Positions 29,894 through 38,686 of a stretch of DNA of 64,000 nucleotides are shown piece after piece. Under the pieces are notes generated by a model. The model saw only the letters and a list, made by a program, of their open reading frames with translations. It did no database searches and had not been told where the DNA came from. This DNA is from Candidatus Defluviibacillus avedoerensis (GTDB lineage: Bacteria; Pseudomonadota; Gammaproteobacteria; Burkholderiales; Burkholderiaceae_C): contig JADJBS010000009.1 of the NCBI GenBank assembly GCA_016703665.1, positions 62,001 through 126,000 on the forward strand, in the 5' to 3' direction. Within the stretch, counting starts at the first letter, position 1; every line of letters starts with the position of its first letter. The translations under genes and the position numbers were made by a program.

Positions 29894-30706
29894 TTATTCG
29901 ACCTTGGCTTTGGCTCGCAGTTCTTCCTGGTACTTGGCCAGTTTTTGCTGCTGAAGCTGCTGGGTGATTTGAGGCTTCACCTGCTCAATAGAGGGAACCT
30001 CCGGGGGCTTGGCCACGCGCTCATCGTCCAGGCGAATGATGTGGTAGCCAAACTGGCTTTTCACAGGCGTTTCTGTGAACTGCCCCTTCTTCAGAGCGAC
30101 CATGGCGTCGGAGAACTCTTTAACGTAGCTGTTTGAGCTTGCCCAGTCCAGATCGCCACCTTTGGCGCCAGAGCCTGGATCTTTGGAATGCTTCTTGGCC
30201 AAGTCTTCAAACTTGGCTTTCTTCTTGAGGTCGGCAATCAGCTTGAGGGCTTCGCTTTCTTTTTCAACCAGAATATGGCGTGCGCGGTATTCCTTGCCAT
30301 CGCCGGCCTGGGCCTTGGCAGCCTCAACTGCTTTGTCGTATTCGGCCTTGACTTCCGCATCGGTCACGGCGTTGTCTTTTTGCCAGACGGAAAAGAGTTC
30401 ACGGATAAGAATGGTCTGGCGGGCCAGTTCCATCTGGTTCTTGAAATCGTCGCTGGCGTCGAGGCCACGCTTTTGCGCTTCTTGCATGAAGATTTCACGG
30501 GCGATCACTTCGTCCTTGATCTGACCTTGCATTTCAGCGGGAATAGGGCGACCTTGTTGCTGCTTGGATACTTGCTGGCTCAGCACCTCCACACGGCTCA
30601 ATGGAACGGGCTTCCCATTCACAATGGCAAGGTTTTGTGCCAGGGCAGACACATCCATGGACAATAGGGCGGCGCCGATCAGGGCCGAGAGAAGCTGCTT
30701 CTTCAT
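29894..30706 (-). CDS. Parvulin-type peptidyl-prolyl isomerase
   Basis: Periplasmic foldase of 270 residues. A signal peptide ends at SALAQ, followed by a helical chaperone region and a parvulin domain at about 125-225 with YRARHILVEKESEA, KHSKDPGSGAKGGDLDW and SQFGYHIIRLDD, the usual PpiC/SurA blocks. A Gln/Lys-rich tail follows. It likely assists outer-membrane protein folding. It is the last gene of a minus-strand run with bolA and yciB upstream, though a hairpin at 30747 separates it from bolA. Confidence 0.93.
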   Translation of the reverse strand: MKKQLLSALIGAALLSMDVSALAQNLAIVNGKPVPLSRVEVLSQQVSKQQQGRPIPAEMQGQIKDEVIAREIFMQEAQKRGLDASDDFKNQMELARQTILIRELFSVWQKDNAVTDAEVKAEYDKAVEAAKAQAGDGKEYRARHILVEKESEALKLIADLKKKAKFEDLAKKHSKDPGSGAKGGDLDWASSNSYVKEFSDAMVALKKGQFTETPVKSQFGYHIIRLDDERVAKPPEVPSIEQVKPQITQQLQQQKLAKYQEELRAKAKVE

Positions 30707-30746
30707 GAAGTTATTCCTGCGTATCGCTTGAAGGGTAAAGGGTTGA

Positions 30747-30765
30747 AGCTATCTAATCGATAGCT
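30747..30765. repeat. Perfect AGCTATC...GATAGCT hairpin between bolA and the parvulin gene
   Basis: AGCTATC-TAATC-GATAGCT, 7-base arms and a 5-base loop, in the leader of the parvulin gene 41 bases before its start. Same group as the copies at 29554, 31990, 50396 and 57945. Could act as an RNA hairpin in the leader. Confidence 0.6.
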
Positions 30766-30808
30766 GTCAGGGATTCGATTGCCGCCTGGCGCCAAAGTTC
30801 AAATCCGC

Positions 30809-31069
30809 TCAAATAAGTTCAATGGCCAGCGCGTGAAGCCCCTGGTCAATGAAATCTTGCAGCGCATCATACACAAGGCGATGCTTGGCAACTCGCGTCA
30901 GTCCCTCAAATTGAGGAGACGCAATCTGCACCCTGAAATGCGAGCCAAAGCCTTCGGCGTTGGCACCCGCATGACCTGCATGTTGGCTGCTTTCGTCAAT
31001 CACCTGCAGTTGAGTGGGCGCCAGGCGTTCTTGCAGGCGTGCAGTCAGTTGTTGAGCATTCGCTGCCAT
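30809..31069 (-). CDS. bolA: BolA-family protein
   Basis: Small protein of 86 residues of the BolA/IbaG family, which partners monothiol glutaredoxins in iron-sulfur handling. It contains HAGHAGANAEGFGSHFRVQI and LTRVAKHRLVYDAL, with the conserved His of the RxxRH-like helix. The start ATG overlaps the TGA of the upstream yciB gene; the same pair, yciB followed by bolA and a parvulin gene, is common in betaproteobacteria. Confidence 0.9.
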   Translation of the reverse strand: MAANAQQLTARLQERLAPTQLQVIDESSQHAGHAGANAEGFGSHFRVQIASPQFEGLTRVAKHRLVYDALQDFIDQGLHALAIELI

Positions 31070-31689
31070 CAGGTTTCCGATTTCATATAGCGGCTGAGGT
31101 ATGCAGCTTGGCCCACCACAAACACCAGCATCAGGCCCAGGCCCCCAAACAGTTTGAAGTTGACCCAGATATCGGTACTGAAGGTATAGGCCACCCAGAG
31201 GTTGATGCAGCCCATGACGGCAAAAAAGCCGATCCAGCTCCAGCACATGACCCGCCATGCCGCTTCGGGCAACTCCATTTGGGTACCCATCAAGCTACGC
31301 AGGAAGTTTTTCTTCAGGACCACCAGGCCAAACAACAATGCGCCGCCCATTGCCCAGTAAAGGGCGGTAGGCTTCCATTTAATGAAGGCTTCGTTGTGGA
31401 AGTAGATGGTGGCGCCGCCCAGCACCACGACCAGGCCCAGGCTGATCCAGAGCATGGGTTCAATTTTCTTGCCACTGACCACTTGCCAGAGAATCTGAGC
31501 CATGGTCGCAGCGATAACCACCACAGTGGCCAGCAGGACGGGGGCCTCAGAAGGCCCCACAACGCCGCCAGACACCAGGGCACCAAGCCACTCTGTTGCA
31601 GTGGCTGCAGCCCAGTCCTTGTGGCCCTCGGCATATTTGAACATGCCAAAAAACAGCACGATGGGCAAAAAATCTAACAGAATCTTCAT
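31069..31689 (-). CDS. yciB: Inner-membrane septation protein A (YciB)
   Basis: Polytopic membrane protein of 206 residues, with the family N-terminus MKILLDFLPIVLFFGMFKYA and about five to six helices. ELPEAAWRVMCWSWIGFFA and NLWVAYTFSTDIWVNFKLFG are family blocks. YciB/IspZ proteins help keep the cell envelope intact during division; direct activity is unknown. Stop and bolA start overlap. Confidence 0.93.
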   Translation of the reverse strand: MKILLDFLPIVLFFGMFKYAEGHKDWAAATATEWLGALVSGGVVGPSEAPVLLATVVVIAATMAQILWQVVSGKKIEPMLWISLGLVVVLGGATIYFHNEAFIKWKPTALYWAMGGALLFGLVVLKKNFLRSLMGTQMELPEAAWRVMCWSWIGFFAVMGCINLWVAYTFSTDIWVNFKLFGGLGLMLVFVVGQAAYLSRYMKSET

Positions 31690-31747
31690 GGGATGGGATT
31701 ATCAGGGTAACGGTGGGAGGCCCAAGAGTCGAACGTGGGGCGCCGGG

Positions 31748-33247
31748 TCATGAGCTACAGCTTATTTCGATGCGCTCAGCCCAGTCGGGCGGAAAGTCAG
31801 CATAAGCGGCACAGCCTGGGCTCTCGTCAAATGGATTGTGCAAGAGTGCCTGTAGGCGATGTAACTCTGTATAGTCCTTCAGCTTTGCGGTGCGGATGGC
31901 CTGCTCGCCCAGATGATTCCGCAGGATGTAAGCGGGATTGGTTTTTAGCATTAAATTTGCCATTTCGGCATAACCGATGGAACTTGTTAGCTCTAAATAC
32001 GATAGCATCCAAGCGTCGAAGGCAGAGCGGTCAAGGAACAAATCCCGCACGAGGTCCAGCGCATCACCCGCCAGGTGTCTGGACAGCCGACGCCAGAATA
32101 TCGTGTAGTCCACCCGGTCCTTGGCCAGCAAGCTCAGCAGGGTTTCAATTGCCTCACGCGCGCCAAGCCGTGGGGATTTCATGCCCAGCTTTGCACACAT
32201 GCGCGACTCAAAGGCCGCCGGAAACACCTGCTTGTAAGACTCTAGGGCAGCGATAGCTTGCTCCTGGCTGTCGATCAGAGGCAACAGGGCCTGGCCCAGG
32301 CAATACAAGTTCCAGTAGGCGATGTTGGGCTGGCGGTTGAAGGCGTAACGGCCTTGGGTATCGCTGTGGTTGCAAATATGGGCAGGCACAAAGGCATCCA
32401 GAAACTGGAACGGGCCATAGTCAATCGTCAGGCCCAGAATGCTCATGTTGTCGGTGTTCATCACACCATGGCAAAAGCCCACCGCCTGCCACTGTGCCAG
32501 CAGGTGCGCGGTGCGCTCGCTGACTGTCTCCAGAAACGCCGCGTAGGGGTTTCCATCAAAACGGTCGCTCTGGCGGCATTCGGGATAGTGCCGATCAATG
32601 ACCTGGTCTGCCAAGGCTCGCAGTTCGTCATGCTGATTGCGGTAGGAGAAATGCTCGAAGTGGCCAAAACGGATGAAGCTGGGGGCCACGCGGGTGACAA
32701 CGGCCGCCGTTTCGGTTTCCTCCCGATAGATGGGATGGTCAGACCCGGCGATGCACAGTGCTCGCGTTGTGGGGATACCCAGCCCATGCATGGCTTCGCT
32801 GCACAAAAACTCGCGAATCGAACTGCGTAGCACCGCGCGACCATCTCCTGCGCGGGAGTAGGGCGTGCGGCCGGCGCCCTTGAGCTGGATCTCCTGGCCT
32901 TGGGCTGTTTGCCCGAGCAAAATGGCTCGCCCGTCCCCCAATTGACCTGCCCAAACACCAAACTGATGCCCGCTGTAGACCGTGGCCAAAGGGCTTGGCA
33001 CCTGAGCGACTTGGTTGCCGACCAGAAGCGCGAGTGCGTCTTCGCCGTCCATCCAGTTTGGGCTTAAGCCCAGCTGTCGTGTGGTGACTTCACTTCTGGC
33101 CACCCAATACGGATCAGGCAAGGGCGTCGGATGCAGTTGTGTGAAGAACGCGCCGCCCAAGGCGTCGATGTCTGTGGACCGAAGCGACAAAGTTCTTGTT
33201 GCTTGCAAATGCGATGCGTTCTCGTTCATTTGTGGATTGTCGCGCAT
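31748..33247 (-). CDS. selO: Protein adenylyltransferase SelO (YdiU)
   Basis: Pseudokinase-fold enzyme of 499 residues that transfers AMP from ATP to protein hydroxyls in redox stress. Blocks seen: YSGHQFGVWAGQLGDGRA, QLKGAGRTPYSRAGDGRAVL, SSIREFLCSEAMHGLGIPT and the metal-site region HGVMNTDNMSILGLTIDYG. The C-terminus ends in SCSS, so the bacterial form without selenocysteine. A second in-frame ATG six codons in is an alternative start; neither has a strong ribosome site. A GCTCT...ATAGC hairpin is read in frame at 31990-32006. Confidence 0.95.
   Translation of the reverse strand: MRDNPQMNENASHLQATRTLSLRSTDIDALGGAFFTQLHPTPLPDPYWVARSEVTTRQLGLSPNWMDGEDALALLVGNQVAQVPSPLATVYSGHQFGVWAGQLGDGRAILLGQTAQGQEIQLKGAGRTPYSRAGDGRAVLRSSIREFLCSEAMHGLGIPTTRALCIAGSDHPIYREETETAAVVTRVAPSFIRFGHFEHFSYRNQHDELRALADQVIDRHYPECRQSDRFDGNPYAAFLETVSERTAHLLAQWQAVGFCHGVMNTDNMSILGLTIDYGPFQFLDAFVPAHICNHSDTQGRYAFNRQPNIAYWNLYCLGQALLPLIDSQEQAIAALESYKQVFPAAFESRMCAKLGMKSPRLGAREAIETLLSLLAKDRVDYTIFWRRLSRHLAGDALDLVRDLFLDRSAFDAWMLSYLELTSSIGYAEMANLMLKTNPAYILRNHLGEQAIRTAKLKDYTELHRLQALLHNPFDESPGCAAYADFPPDWAERIEISCSS
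31990..32006. repeat. Short GCTCT...ATAGC hairpin inside selO
   Basis: Imperfect copy of the dispersed hairpin, GCTCTAAATACGATAGC, translated within SYLELTS of SelO. It resembles the extragenic copy at 50396-50412. Confidence 0.45.
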
Positions 33248-33347
33248 GACGCCAGTGGGACGCCCTTTGCGGGGAAACCCCCCCTTGGTCCCGGCACCGG
33301 AATCGATAGGATCAGACCATGGCGATTTTTCAGTTCAAGGAGATTTC

Positions 33348-34973
33348 ATGCTGGGTTTGATGCAAAACCAACCGATGCTCATTTCGTCGTTGATCGACTA
33401 TGCCGAGCGCCATCACGGCGACGGGGAAATTGTCTCGCGACGGGTGGAGGGTGATATTCACCGCTACACCTGGGCCGATGTGGCCAAGCGGTCACGCCAG
33501 GTGGCAAATGCGCTGGACGGTATGCAGCTGAAACAAGGCTCACGCGTGGCAACGGTGGCGTGGAACGGATACCGCCACCTGGAGCTGTACTTCGGCGTCA
33601 GTGGCTCTGGTCGAGTGCTGCACACGCTCAACCCACGCCTGCACCCCGATCAGGTGGTCTGGATTGCTAACCATGCCGAGGACGAGGTCGTCTGCTTTGA
33701 AACCAGTTTCCTTGCATTGATTCAGGCGGTACACGCACGCTGTACTACCGTCAAGCAGTGGGTGTTGATGTGCGATGCGGACAAACTGCCCGCTGACACA
33801 GGTATCCCCGGCCTGATCAGCTATGAGGCCTGGGTTGGCAAGGAAGCCAACACCTATACATGGCCAGTGTTCGACGAAAACACCGCGTCCAGCATGTGCT
33901 ACACCAGCGGCACCACGGGTCATCCCAAGGCCGCCCTGTACAGCCACCGGTCCACCATTCTGCATGCCTATGCAGCAGCTTTGCCTGATGTGATGTGCAT
34001 CAGTGCGCGGGACTCGATCCTGCCCGTGGTGCCCATGTTCCATGTCAACGCCTGGGGCATTCCGTACAGTGCTGCACTGACGGGTTGCAAGCTGGTTTTT
34101 CCGGGCCCCGCATTGGACGGCAAGTCAGTTTACGAACTGATGGAAACTGAAGGGGTGACCTATTCCGCCGGTGTGCCGACAGTGTGGCAGATGCTGCTTG
34201 GGCACATGAAGGCCAACAACCTGAAGTTCTCGACGCTCAAACGCACGGTGATTGGGGGCTCCGCTTGCCCGCCAGCGATGATTACCGCTTTCAATGACGA
34301 CTATGGTGTGGAGGTCTTGCACGCGTGGGGCATGACGGAGCTGTCACCACTGGGCACGTTGTGTACGCTCAAGAATAAGCACTTAGGCTTGCCAGAGGCA
34401 GAGAAGATGAAAATCCGCCTCAAGCAGGGTCGCGGTATTTACGGCATCGACATGAAAATTGTGGGCGACGATGGCAACGCCTTGCCGCACGACGGCAAAG
34501 CCTATGGCGACTTGATGGTCAAAGGCCCTTGGGTGGTTCGTGACTATTACAAGGGTGAAAGCAGTCCGCTGATCAATGGCTGGTTTCCCACTGGTGATGT
34601 CGCCACCATTGACGCCGACGGTTTCATGCAGATCACGGACCGAAGCAAGGACGTCATCAAGTCGGGGGGGGAGTGGATCAGCTCCATCGACATCGAAAAC
34701 ATCGCCATGGCGCACCCGGCAGTCCAGATGGCGGCCTGCATTGGCATGCGGCACCCCAAGTGGGACGAGCGGCCTATCGTCGCCGTGGTCAAAAAGCCGG
34801 GTGCTGAGGTGACGCGCGACGAGTTGATTGCGTTCTACGAAGGAAAAACGGCCAAATGGCAGGTACCTGACGATGTGGTGTTCGTTGACGCCATCCCCCT
34901 CGGTGCCACAGGCAAGATGCTGAAAACCCGATTGCGCGAAGTCTTGAAGGATTACGTGTTGCCTGGCGTTTGA
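33348..34973 (+). CDS. Acyl-CoA synthetase (AMP-forming), medium/long-chain or methylthiopropionate type
   Basis: ANL-superfamily ligase of 541 residues that activates a carboxylic acid to its CoA thioester. The P-loop is SSMCYTSGTTGHPKAALYSHRS, followed by HAWGMTELSPL, GWFPTGDVATIDADGFMQITDR and the catalytic lysine block GATGKMLKTRL. The start has CAAGGAG 6 bases upstream and gives MLGLMQNQPMLISSLIDYAERHHG, the family's usual N-terminus; a much longer open frame upstream has no support. Best resemblance is to fatty-acid/DmdB-type ligases. Sits just upstream of the transporter and beta-oxidation genes and probably feeds them. Confidence 0.9.
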   Translation: MLGLMQNQPMLISSLIDYAERHHGDGEIVSRRVEGDIHRYTWADVAKRSRQVANALDGMQLKQGSRVATVAWNGYRHLELYFGVSGSGRVLHTLNPRLHPDQVVWIANHAEDEVVCFETSFLALIQAVHARCTTVKQWVLMCDADKLPADTGIPGLISYEAWVGKEANTYTWPVFDENTASSMCYTSGTTGHPKAALYSHRSTILHAYAAALPDVMCISARDSILPVVPMFHVNAWGIPYSAALTGCKLVFPGPALDGKSVYELMETEGVTYSAGVPTVWQMLLGHMKANNLKFSTLKRTVIGGSACPPAMITAFNDDYGVEVLHAWGMTELSPLGTLCTLKNKHLGLPEAEKMKIRLKQGRGIYGIDMKIVGDDGNALPHDGKAYGDLMVKGPWVVRDYYKGESSPLINGWFPTGDVATIDADGFMQITDRSKDVIKSGGEWISSIDIENIAMAHPAVQMAACIGMRHPKWDERPIVAVVKKPGAEVTRDELIAFYEGKTAKWQVPDDVVFVDAIPLGATGKMLKTRLREVLKDYVLPGV

Positions 34974-34999
34974 GCATTGGCTTGAGTCGCCTTAGCGAT

Positions 35000-35029
35000 A
35001 GGGAATGGCGCCGTGTTCGGGCATTCCCT
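35000..35029. terminator. Hairpin after the acyl-CoA synthetase gene
   Basis: Perfect 8-base inverted repeat, AGGGAATG and CATTCCCT, with a 14-base loop, 27 bases past the stop. No T run follows, so it may stabilise RNA or be a weak terminator before the solute-binding gene. Confidence 0.45.
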
Positions 35030-35090
35030 GACAGTATTACCAAAACTAAGTTGTACGCTTGTTCAGTTCTGTTTTTAATGGAGACATCAA

Positions 35091-36329
35091 ATGAAATTCA
35101 CCGTCAAAGTTCTTGCTGCTTCGCTGGCCCTTGCGGGCTCTACCATGGCATTCGCCCAAAAGGGTGAAACCGTCAAGATCGCGCACATTGACCCGTTCTC
35201 GGGCCCGTTCGCCAATGTGGGGCAAAACCAGCTCAAGAGCTGGCAGTTTGTGGCCGAGCGCTTGAATGGTGCCAACAACCCTGCAGGCGTCAAGTTTGAG
35301 ATCACCGGTTTCGACAATAAAGGGTCCCCACAGGAAAGCCTGAATGCGCTGAAGGCCGCCATTGACCAAGGCTATCGCTATGTCACCCAGGGCAACGGTT
35401 CAGGCGCTGCTGCCGCCATTACCGACGCCGTGAGCAAGCACAATGAGCGCAATCCGGGCAAAGAGGTTGTCTACATCAATTACGCGGCAGTGGACCCAGC
35501 GTTGACCAACGAAAAGTGCAGCTTCTGGCATTTCCGGCTGGATGCAGACACCTCAATGAAGATGGAAGCCTTGACCAGCTTCATGAAGGATGAACCCAAG
35601 GTCAAGAATGTTTTCCTGATCAACCAGAACTATGCCCATGGCCAGCAGGTCGCCAAGTACTTCAAGGAAGGCATGGCGCGCAAACGTGCAGACGTGAAAA
35701 TTGTGGGCGATGAGCTGCATCCCCTGGGCCAGGTCAAAGACTTTGCCCCCTATGTTGCAAAGATCAAGGCCGCTGGAACGGACACCATCGTCACGGGCAA
35801 CTGGGGAACTGACATGACCTTGCTGGTCAAGGCATTGAACGAAGCTGGTTTGAACATCCCCCTGTATGCCTATTACGCCGGCGTCTCTGGAACACCCACA
35901 GCACTGGCACAAGGCAAGGACATGAATGTCAGCCAGATCGCGATCAGCCATTCGAACTACACAACACCAGAGATGCGCTCGTTGCGCGATGACTTCAAGA
36001 AGAAGTTCAACGATGACTATTACACCTTCCAGACGTACGCCGGTATTCAGATGCTGGCCCAGGGCATGGCAAACGCCAAGTCTGTCGATCCAGTCAAGGT
36101 GGCGTTTGCGATGGAAGACATGACTTTCAAGAGTTCTTCCGGTGAAGGCAAGATGCGCAAGGCCGATCACCAGCTGCAGCAGCACATGTTCATCAGTAAG
36201 TGGACCAAGGCGACAGCCAAGGCACCTTACAGCGAAGAAAACACCGGTTTCAATTTTGCGGTGGTCAAGCAACTGGAGCCCTACGTGGCATCCACGCCGA
36301 CTTCGTGTCAGATGAAGCGCCCTGGCTGA
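35091..36329 (+). CDS. livK: Branched-chain amino acid-type ABC solute-binding protein
   Basis: Periplasmic binding protein of 412 residues, type I fold. The signal peptide MKFTVKVLAASLALAGSTMAFAQ is followed by KIAHIDPFSGPFANVGQNQLKSWQF, typical of Leu/Ile/Val and aromatic-acid binding proteins. GGAG lies 8 bases before the ATG. It is somewhat longer than classic LivK and near amide/urea/aromatic acid relatives, so the ligand is uncertain. Separated from the permease genes by a strong terminator-like hairpin, as expected when the binding protein is made in excess. Confidence 0.92.
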   Translation: MKFTVKVLAASLALAGSTMAFAQKGETVKIAHIDPFSGPFANVGQNQLKSWQFVAERLNGANNPAGVKFEITGFDNKGSPQESLNALKAAIDQGYRYVTQGNGSGAAAAITDAVSKHNERNPGKEVVYINYAAVDPALTNEKCSFWHFRLDADTSMKMEALTSFMKDEPKVKNVFLINQNYAHGQQVAKYFKEGMARKRADVKIVGDELHPLGQVKDFAPYVAKIKAAGTDTIVTGNWGTDMTLLVKALNEAGLNIPLYAYYAGVSGTPTALAQGKDMNVSQIAISHSNYTTPEMRSLRDDFKKKFNDDYYTFQTYAGIQMLAQGMANAKSVDPVKVAFAMEDMTFKSSSGEGKMRKADHQLQQHMFISKWTKATAKAPYSEENTGFNFAVVKQLEPYVASTPTSCQMKRPG

Positions 36330-36353
36330 TGTCCTTGCGTTGACAGTGCGACG

Positions 36354-36385
36354 GCCGGGATCGCCTTGTGCGCCCCGGCTTTTTT
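36354..36385 (+). terminator. Intrinsic terminator/attenuator after the binding-protein gene
   Basis: GCCGGG and CCCGGC pair across a 14-base loop and are followed directly by six T. It lies 24 bases past the binding-protein stop and 47 bases before the permease start, so partial read-through would set transporter subunit ratios. Confidence 0.8.
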
Positions 36386-36432
36386 ATTGATGATGCGCTT
36401 GCGCCCCACACCCATCACAGCCCGAGAAACAC

Positions 36433-37380
36433 ATGGAGTTTTTTACCATTTCGCTACTGAATGGCATCAGTTACGGACTGCTGCTGTTTATGCTGAGTTC
36501 AGGTTTGACCCTCATTTTCAGCATGATGGGCGTACTGAATTTTGCGCACGCTTCTTTTTACATGCTTGGTGCGTACTTTGCGTATACAACGTCCCAGTTC
36601 CTCGGGTTTTGGGTCGCGTTGGTCGTGGCCCCGCTGTTGGTCGGTTTGCTGGGTGCGGGTTTTGAGCGCTATTTCTTGCGCCGGGTCCATAAATTTGGTC
36701 ATGTGCCAGAGTTGTTGATTACCTTTGGTCTCAGCTACGTTCTGCTGGAGCTTGTCCAGCTGATTTGGGGCCGCAGCTCCATGGACTACAGGGTCCCGTC
36801 CCTGCTGGAGGGGCCGCTGTTTACGCTGTATGAAACCCAGTTCCCGATGTACCGCGGTTTCATGATGCTGGTCGCTGTCCTGATGTTGATGGCGGTGTGG
36901 CTGCTGTTGACCCGTACCCGGATTGGTTTGGTGATTCAGGCCGCTTTAACCCACCCCGAAACGGTGGAATCGCTTGGCCACAATGTGCCGCGCATCTTCA
37001 TGCTGGTGTTTGGCGGGGGGGCCGCTCTGGCTGGTCTGGCGGGCGTGGTAGGGGGAAATGCGTTTGTCACCGAGCCAGGCATGGCGGCCGCGGTCGGATC
37101 GGTGATTTTTGTGGTGGTCGTGGTAGGGGGCATGGGATCGCTCGCAGGTGCCTTTCTGGCATCCCTTTTGATTGGTATCTTGCAGACGTTTGCCGTAGCG
37201 ATTGATGTTTCCATGGTCAGCGTGGCTGCCAGCATGGGCCTGACGATTGCACCTGAGACATTTGGCTTTGCCGTCCTCAAACTCAAGATCAGCCAGATTG
37301 CACCTATCTTGCCTTACCTGTTCCTGGTCCTTATCCTGATATTCCGCCCCAAAGGCTTGCTCGGCACGCGGGAGGGTTAA
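36433..37380 (+). CDS. livH: Branched-chain amino acid-type ABC permease, LivH family
   Basis: Inner-membrane permease of 315 residues with about eight helices. SYGLLLFMLSSGLTLIFSMMGVLNFAHASFYMLGAY is the LivH hallmark and GGMGSLAGAFLASLLIGILQTF the EAA-like loop. Ends 4 bases before the second permease gene; part of a livHMGF operon. Confidence 0.94.
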   Translation: MEFFTISLLNGISYGLLLFMLSSGLTLIFSMMGVLNFAHASFYMLGAYFAYTTSQFLGFWVALVVAPLLVGLLGAGFERYFLRRVHKFGHVPELLITFGLSYVLLELVQLIWGRSSMDYRVPSLLEGPLFTLYETQFPMYRGFMMLVAVLMLMAVWLLLTRTRIGLVIQAALTHPETVESLGHNVPRIFMLVFGGGAALAGLAGVVGGNAFVTEPGMAAAVGSVIFVVVVVGGMGSLAGAFLASLLIGILQTFAVAIDVSMVSVAASMGLTIAPETFGFAVLKLKISQIAPILPYLFLVLILIFRPKGLLGTREG

Positions 37381-37384
37381 AGAG

Positions 37385-38686
37385 ATGTCAAACACCACAA
37401 GTTTCTACGAATTCAAACCCTATAACGTTGGGCGCTGGGTCATCTGGAGCCTGTTTGCTATTGTCCTGATCGTGGCGCCCCTGGTGTTCAAGAGCAGCTT
37501 GAGCCACACCATGCTGTCTCAAATGGGGATCGCGATCATCGTTTGCCTGTCGTACAACATGTTGCTCGGGCAGGGCGGTATGCTGAGCTTTGGGCACGCA
37601 GTGTATTCGGGCATGGGGTCATTTCTGACCATTCACACATTGAATCAGGCGACCTCTGGCAACCTGCACATACCGGTTAGCCTGATGCCTATCGTCGGGG
37701 GGGTGGCGAGCCTGCTGTTCGCCCTGGTTTTTGGTTGGGTTACCACCAAAAAGGCGGCTACCCCGTTTGCCATGATCACCATGGGCATCGGCGAGTTGGT
37801 CTGGGCCATGTCGCTGATGTTTCCTGAGTTCTTTGGTGGGGAAGGGGGCATCTCTGGCAACCGTGTGACGGGCGGTAAACCGCTAGGCATCACGTTTGGG
37901 CCACAAATTCAACTCTATTACCTGATCGCGATTTACACCTTCATTTGCACCGTCATGATGTTTGCCTTCACCCGTACGCCATTGGGGCGCATGTTGAATG
38001 CAGTCCGTGACAACCCAGAGCGTGTCGAGTTTGTGGGGTATGACACGCAAAAGGTGCGCTTTATCGCCTTTGTGATTGCCGCCTTTTTTGCAGGTATCTC
38101 CGGTGGTTTGGCTGCACTGAATTTTGAGATCGTGACATCTGAGGTGGTCAGCGCTTACCGCTCGGGTGCCTACCTGTTGTTCACATTCCTCGGCGGGGCT
38201 ACATTCTTTTTTGGACCCATCATTGGTGCTGTTTTGATGGTGCTTGCCTTTGTGCTGCTAAGTGAATTCACCAAGGCCTGGCTGCTCTATCTGGGCCTGG
38301 TGTTTTTGTTCATGGTGATGTATGCCCCTGGCGGCGTGGCGAGTCTGGTCATGATGAACCTTCGGGTCGCGTCCTTCGGTCGGCTCAAACCATTGTGGCC
38401 AAGCTATTTGGGCATGACCTTGACAGCAGTGCTGGCATTGCTTGGGGCTGCGGCCATGATTGAAATGATTTACCACCTCCAACTCAATGCCGCATTGGGG
38501 TCAGAGCTCAAATTCCTGGGCATGACCTTAGATGCCAAGGGCATGAGCGACTGGATGGGCGCAGGTGCGGTCTTTGCTGTTGGCATTGCACTGTTTGAGA
38601 TTGTCCGGCGCCGTTTTGCGCAGCAATGGGGGGATATCCAGGAATACATCGAGAAAGAAATCAAAAGAAGGGAGGCTCTGGCATGA
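37385..38686 (+). CDS. livM: Branched-chain amino acid-type ABC permease, LivM family
   Basis: Second permease, 433 residues. The core signature NMLLGQGGMLSFGHAVYSGMGSF is followed by GGEGGISGNRVTGGK and the cytoplasmic loop GRMLNAVRDNPERVEFVGYD. The protein is about 100 residues longer than typical LivM because of an extra C-terminal part with two more predicted helices (to FEIVRRRFAQQW). The stop overlaps the ATG of livG as ATGA. Confidence 0.93.
   Translation: MSNTTSFYEFKPYNVGRWVIWSLFAIVLIVAPLVFKSSLSHTMLSQMGIAIIVCLSYNMLLGQGGMLSFGHAVYSGMGSFLTIHTLNQATSGNLHIPVSLMPIVGGVASLLFALVFGWVTTKKAATPFAMITMGIGELVWAMSLMFPEFFGGEGGISGNRVTGGKPLGITFGPQIQLYYLIAIYTFICTVMMFAFTRTPLGRMLNAVRDNPERVEFVGYDTQKVRFIAFVIAAFFAGISGGLAALNFEIVTSEVVSAYRSGAYLLFTFLGGATFFFGPIIGAVLMVLAFVLLSEFTKAWLLYLGLVFLFMVMYAPGGVASLVMMNLRVASFGRLKPLWPSYLGMTLTAVLALLGAAAMIEMIYHLQLNAALGSELKFLGMTLDAKGMSDWMGAGAVFAVGIALFEIVRRRFAQQWGDIQEYIEKEIKRREALA

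Noticed and set aside
33015..33347. Upstream extension of the acyl-CoA synthetase frame
   Set aside because: It runs antisense to the start of selO, has no ribosome site, and the family N-terminus begins at 33348.
35051..35079. TTGTAC-N17-TTTAAT as a sigma-70 promoter for the binding-protein gene
   Set aside because: Transcription would begin only a few bases before the ATG, excluding the ribosome site.
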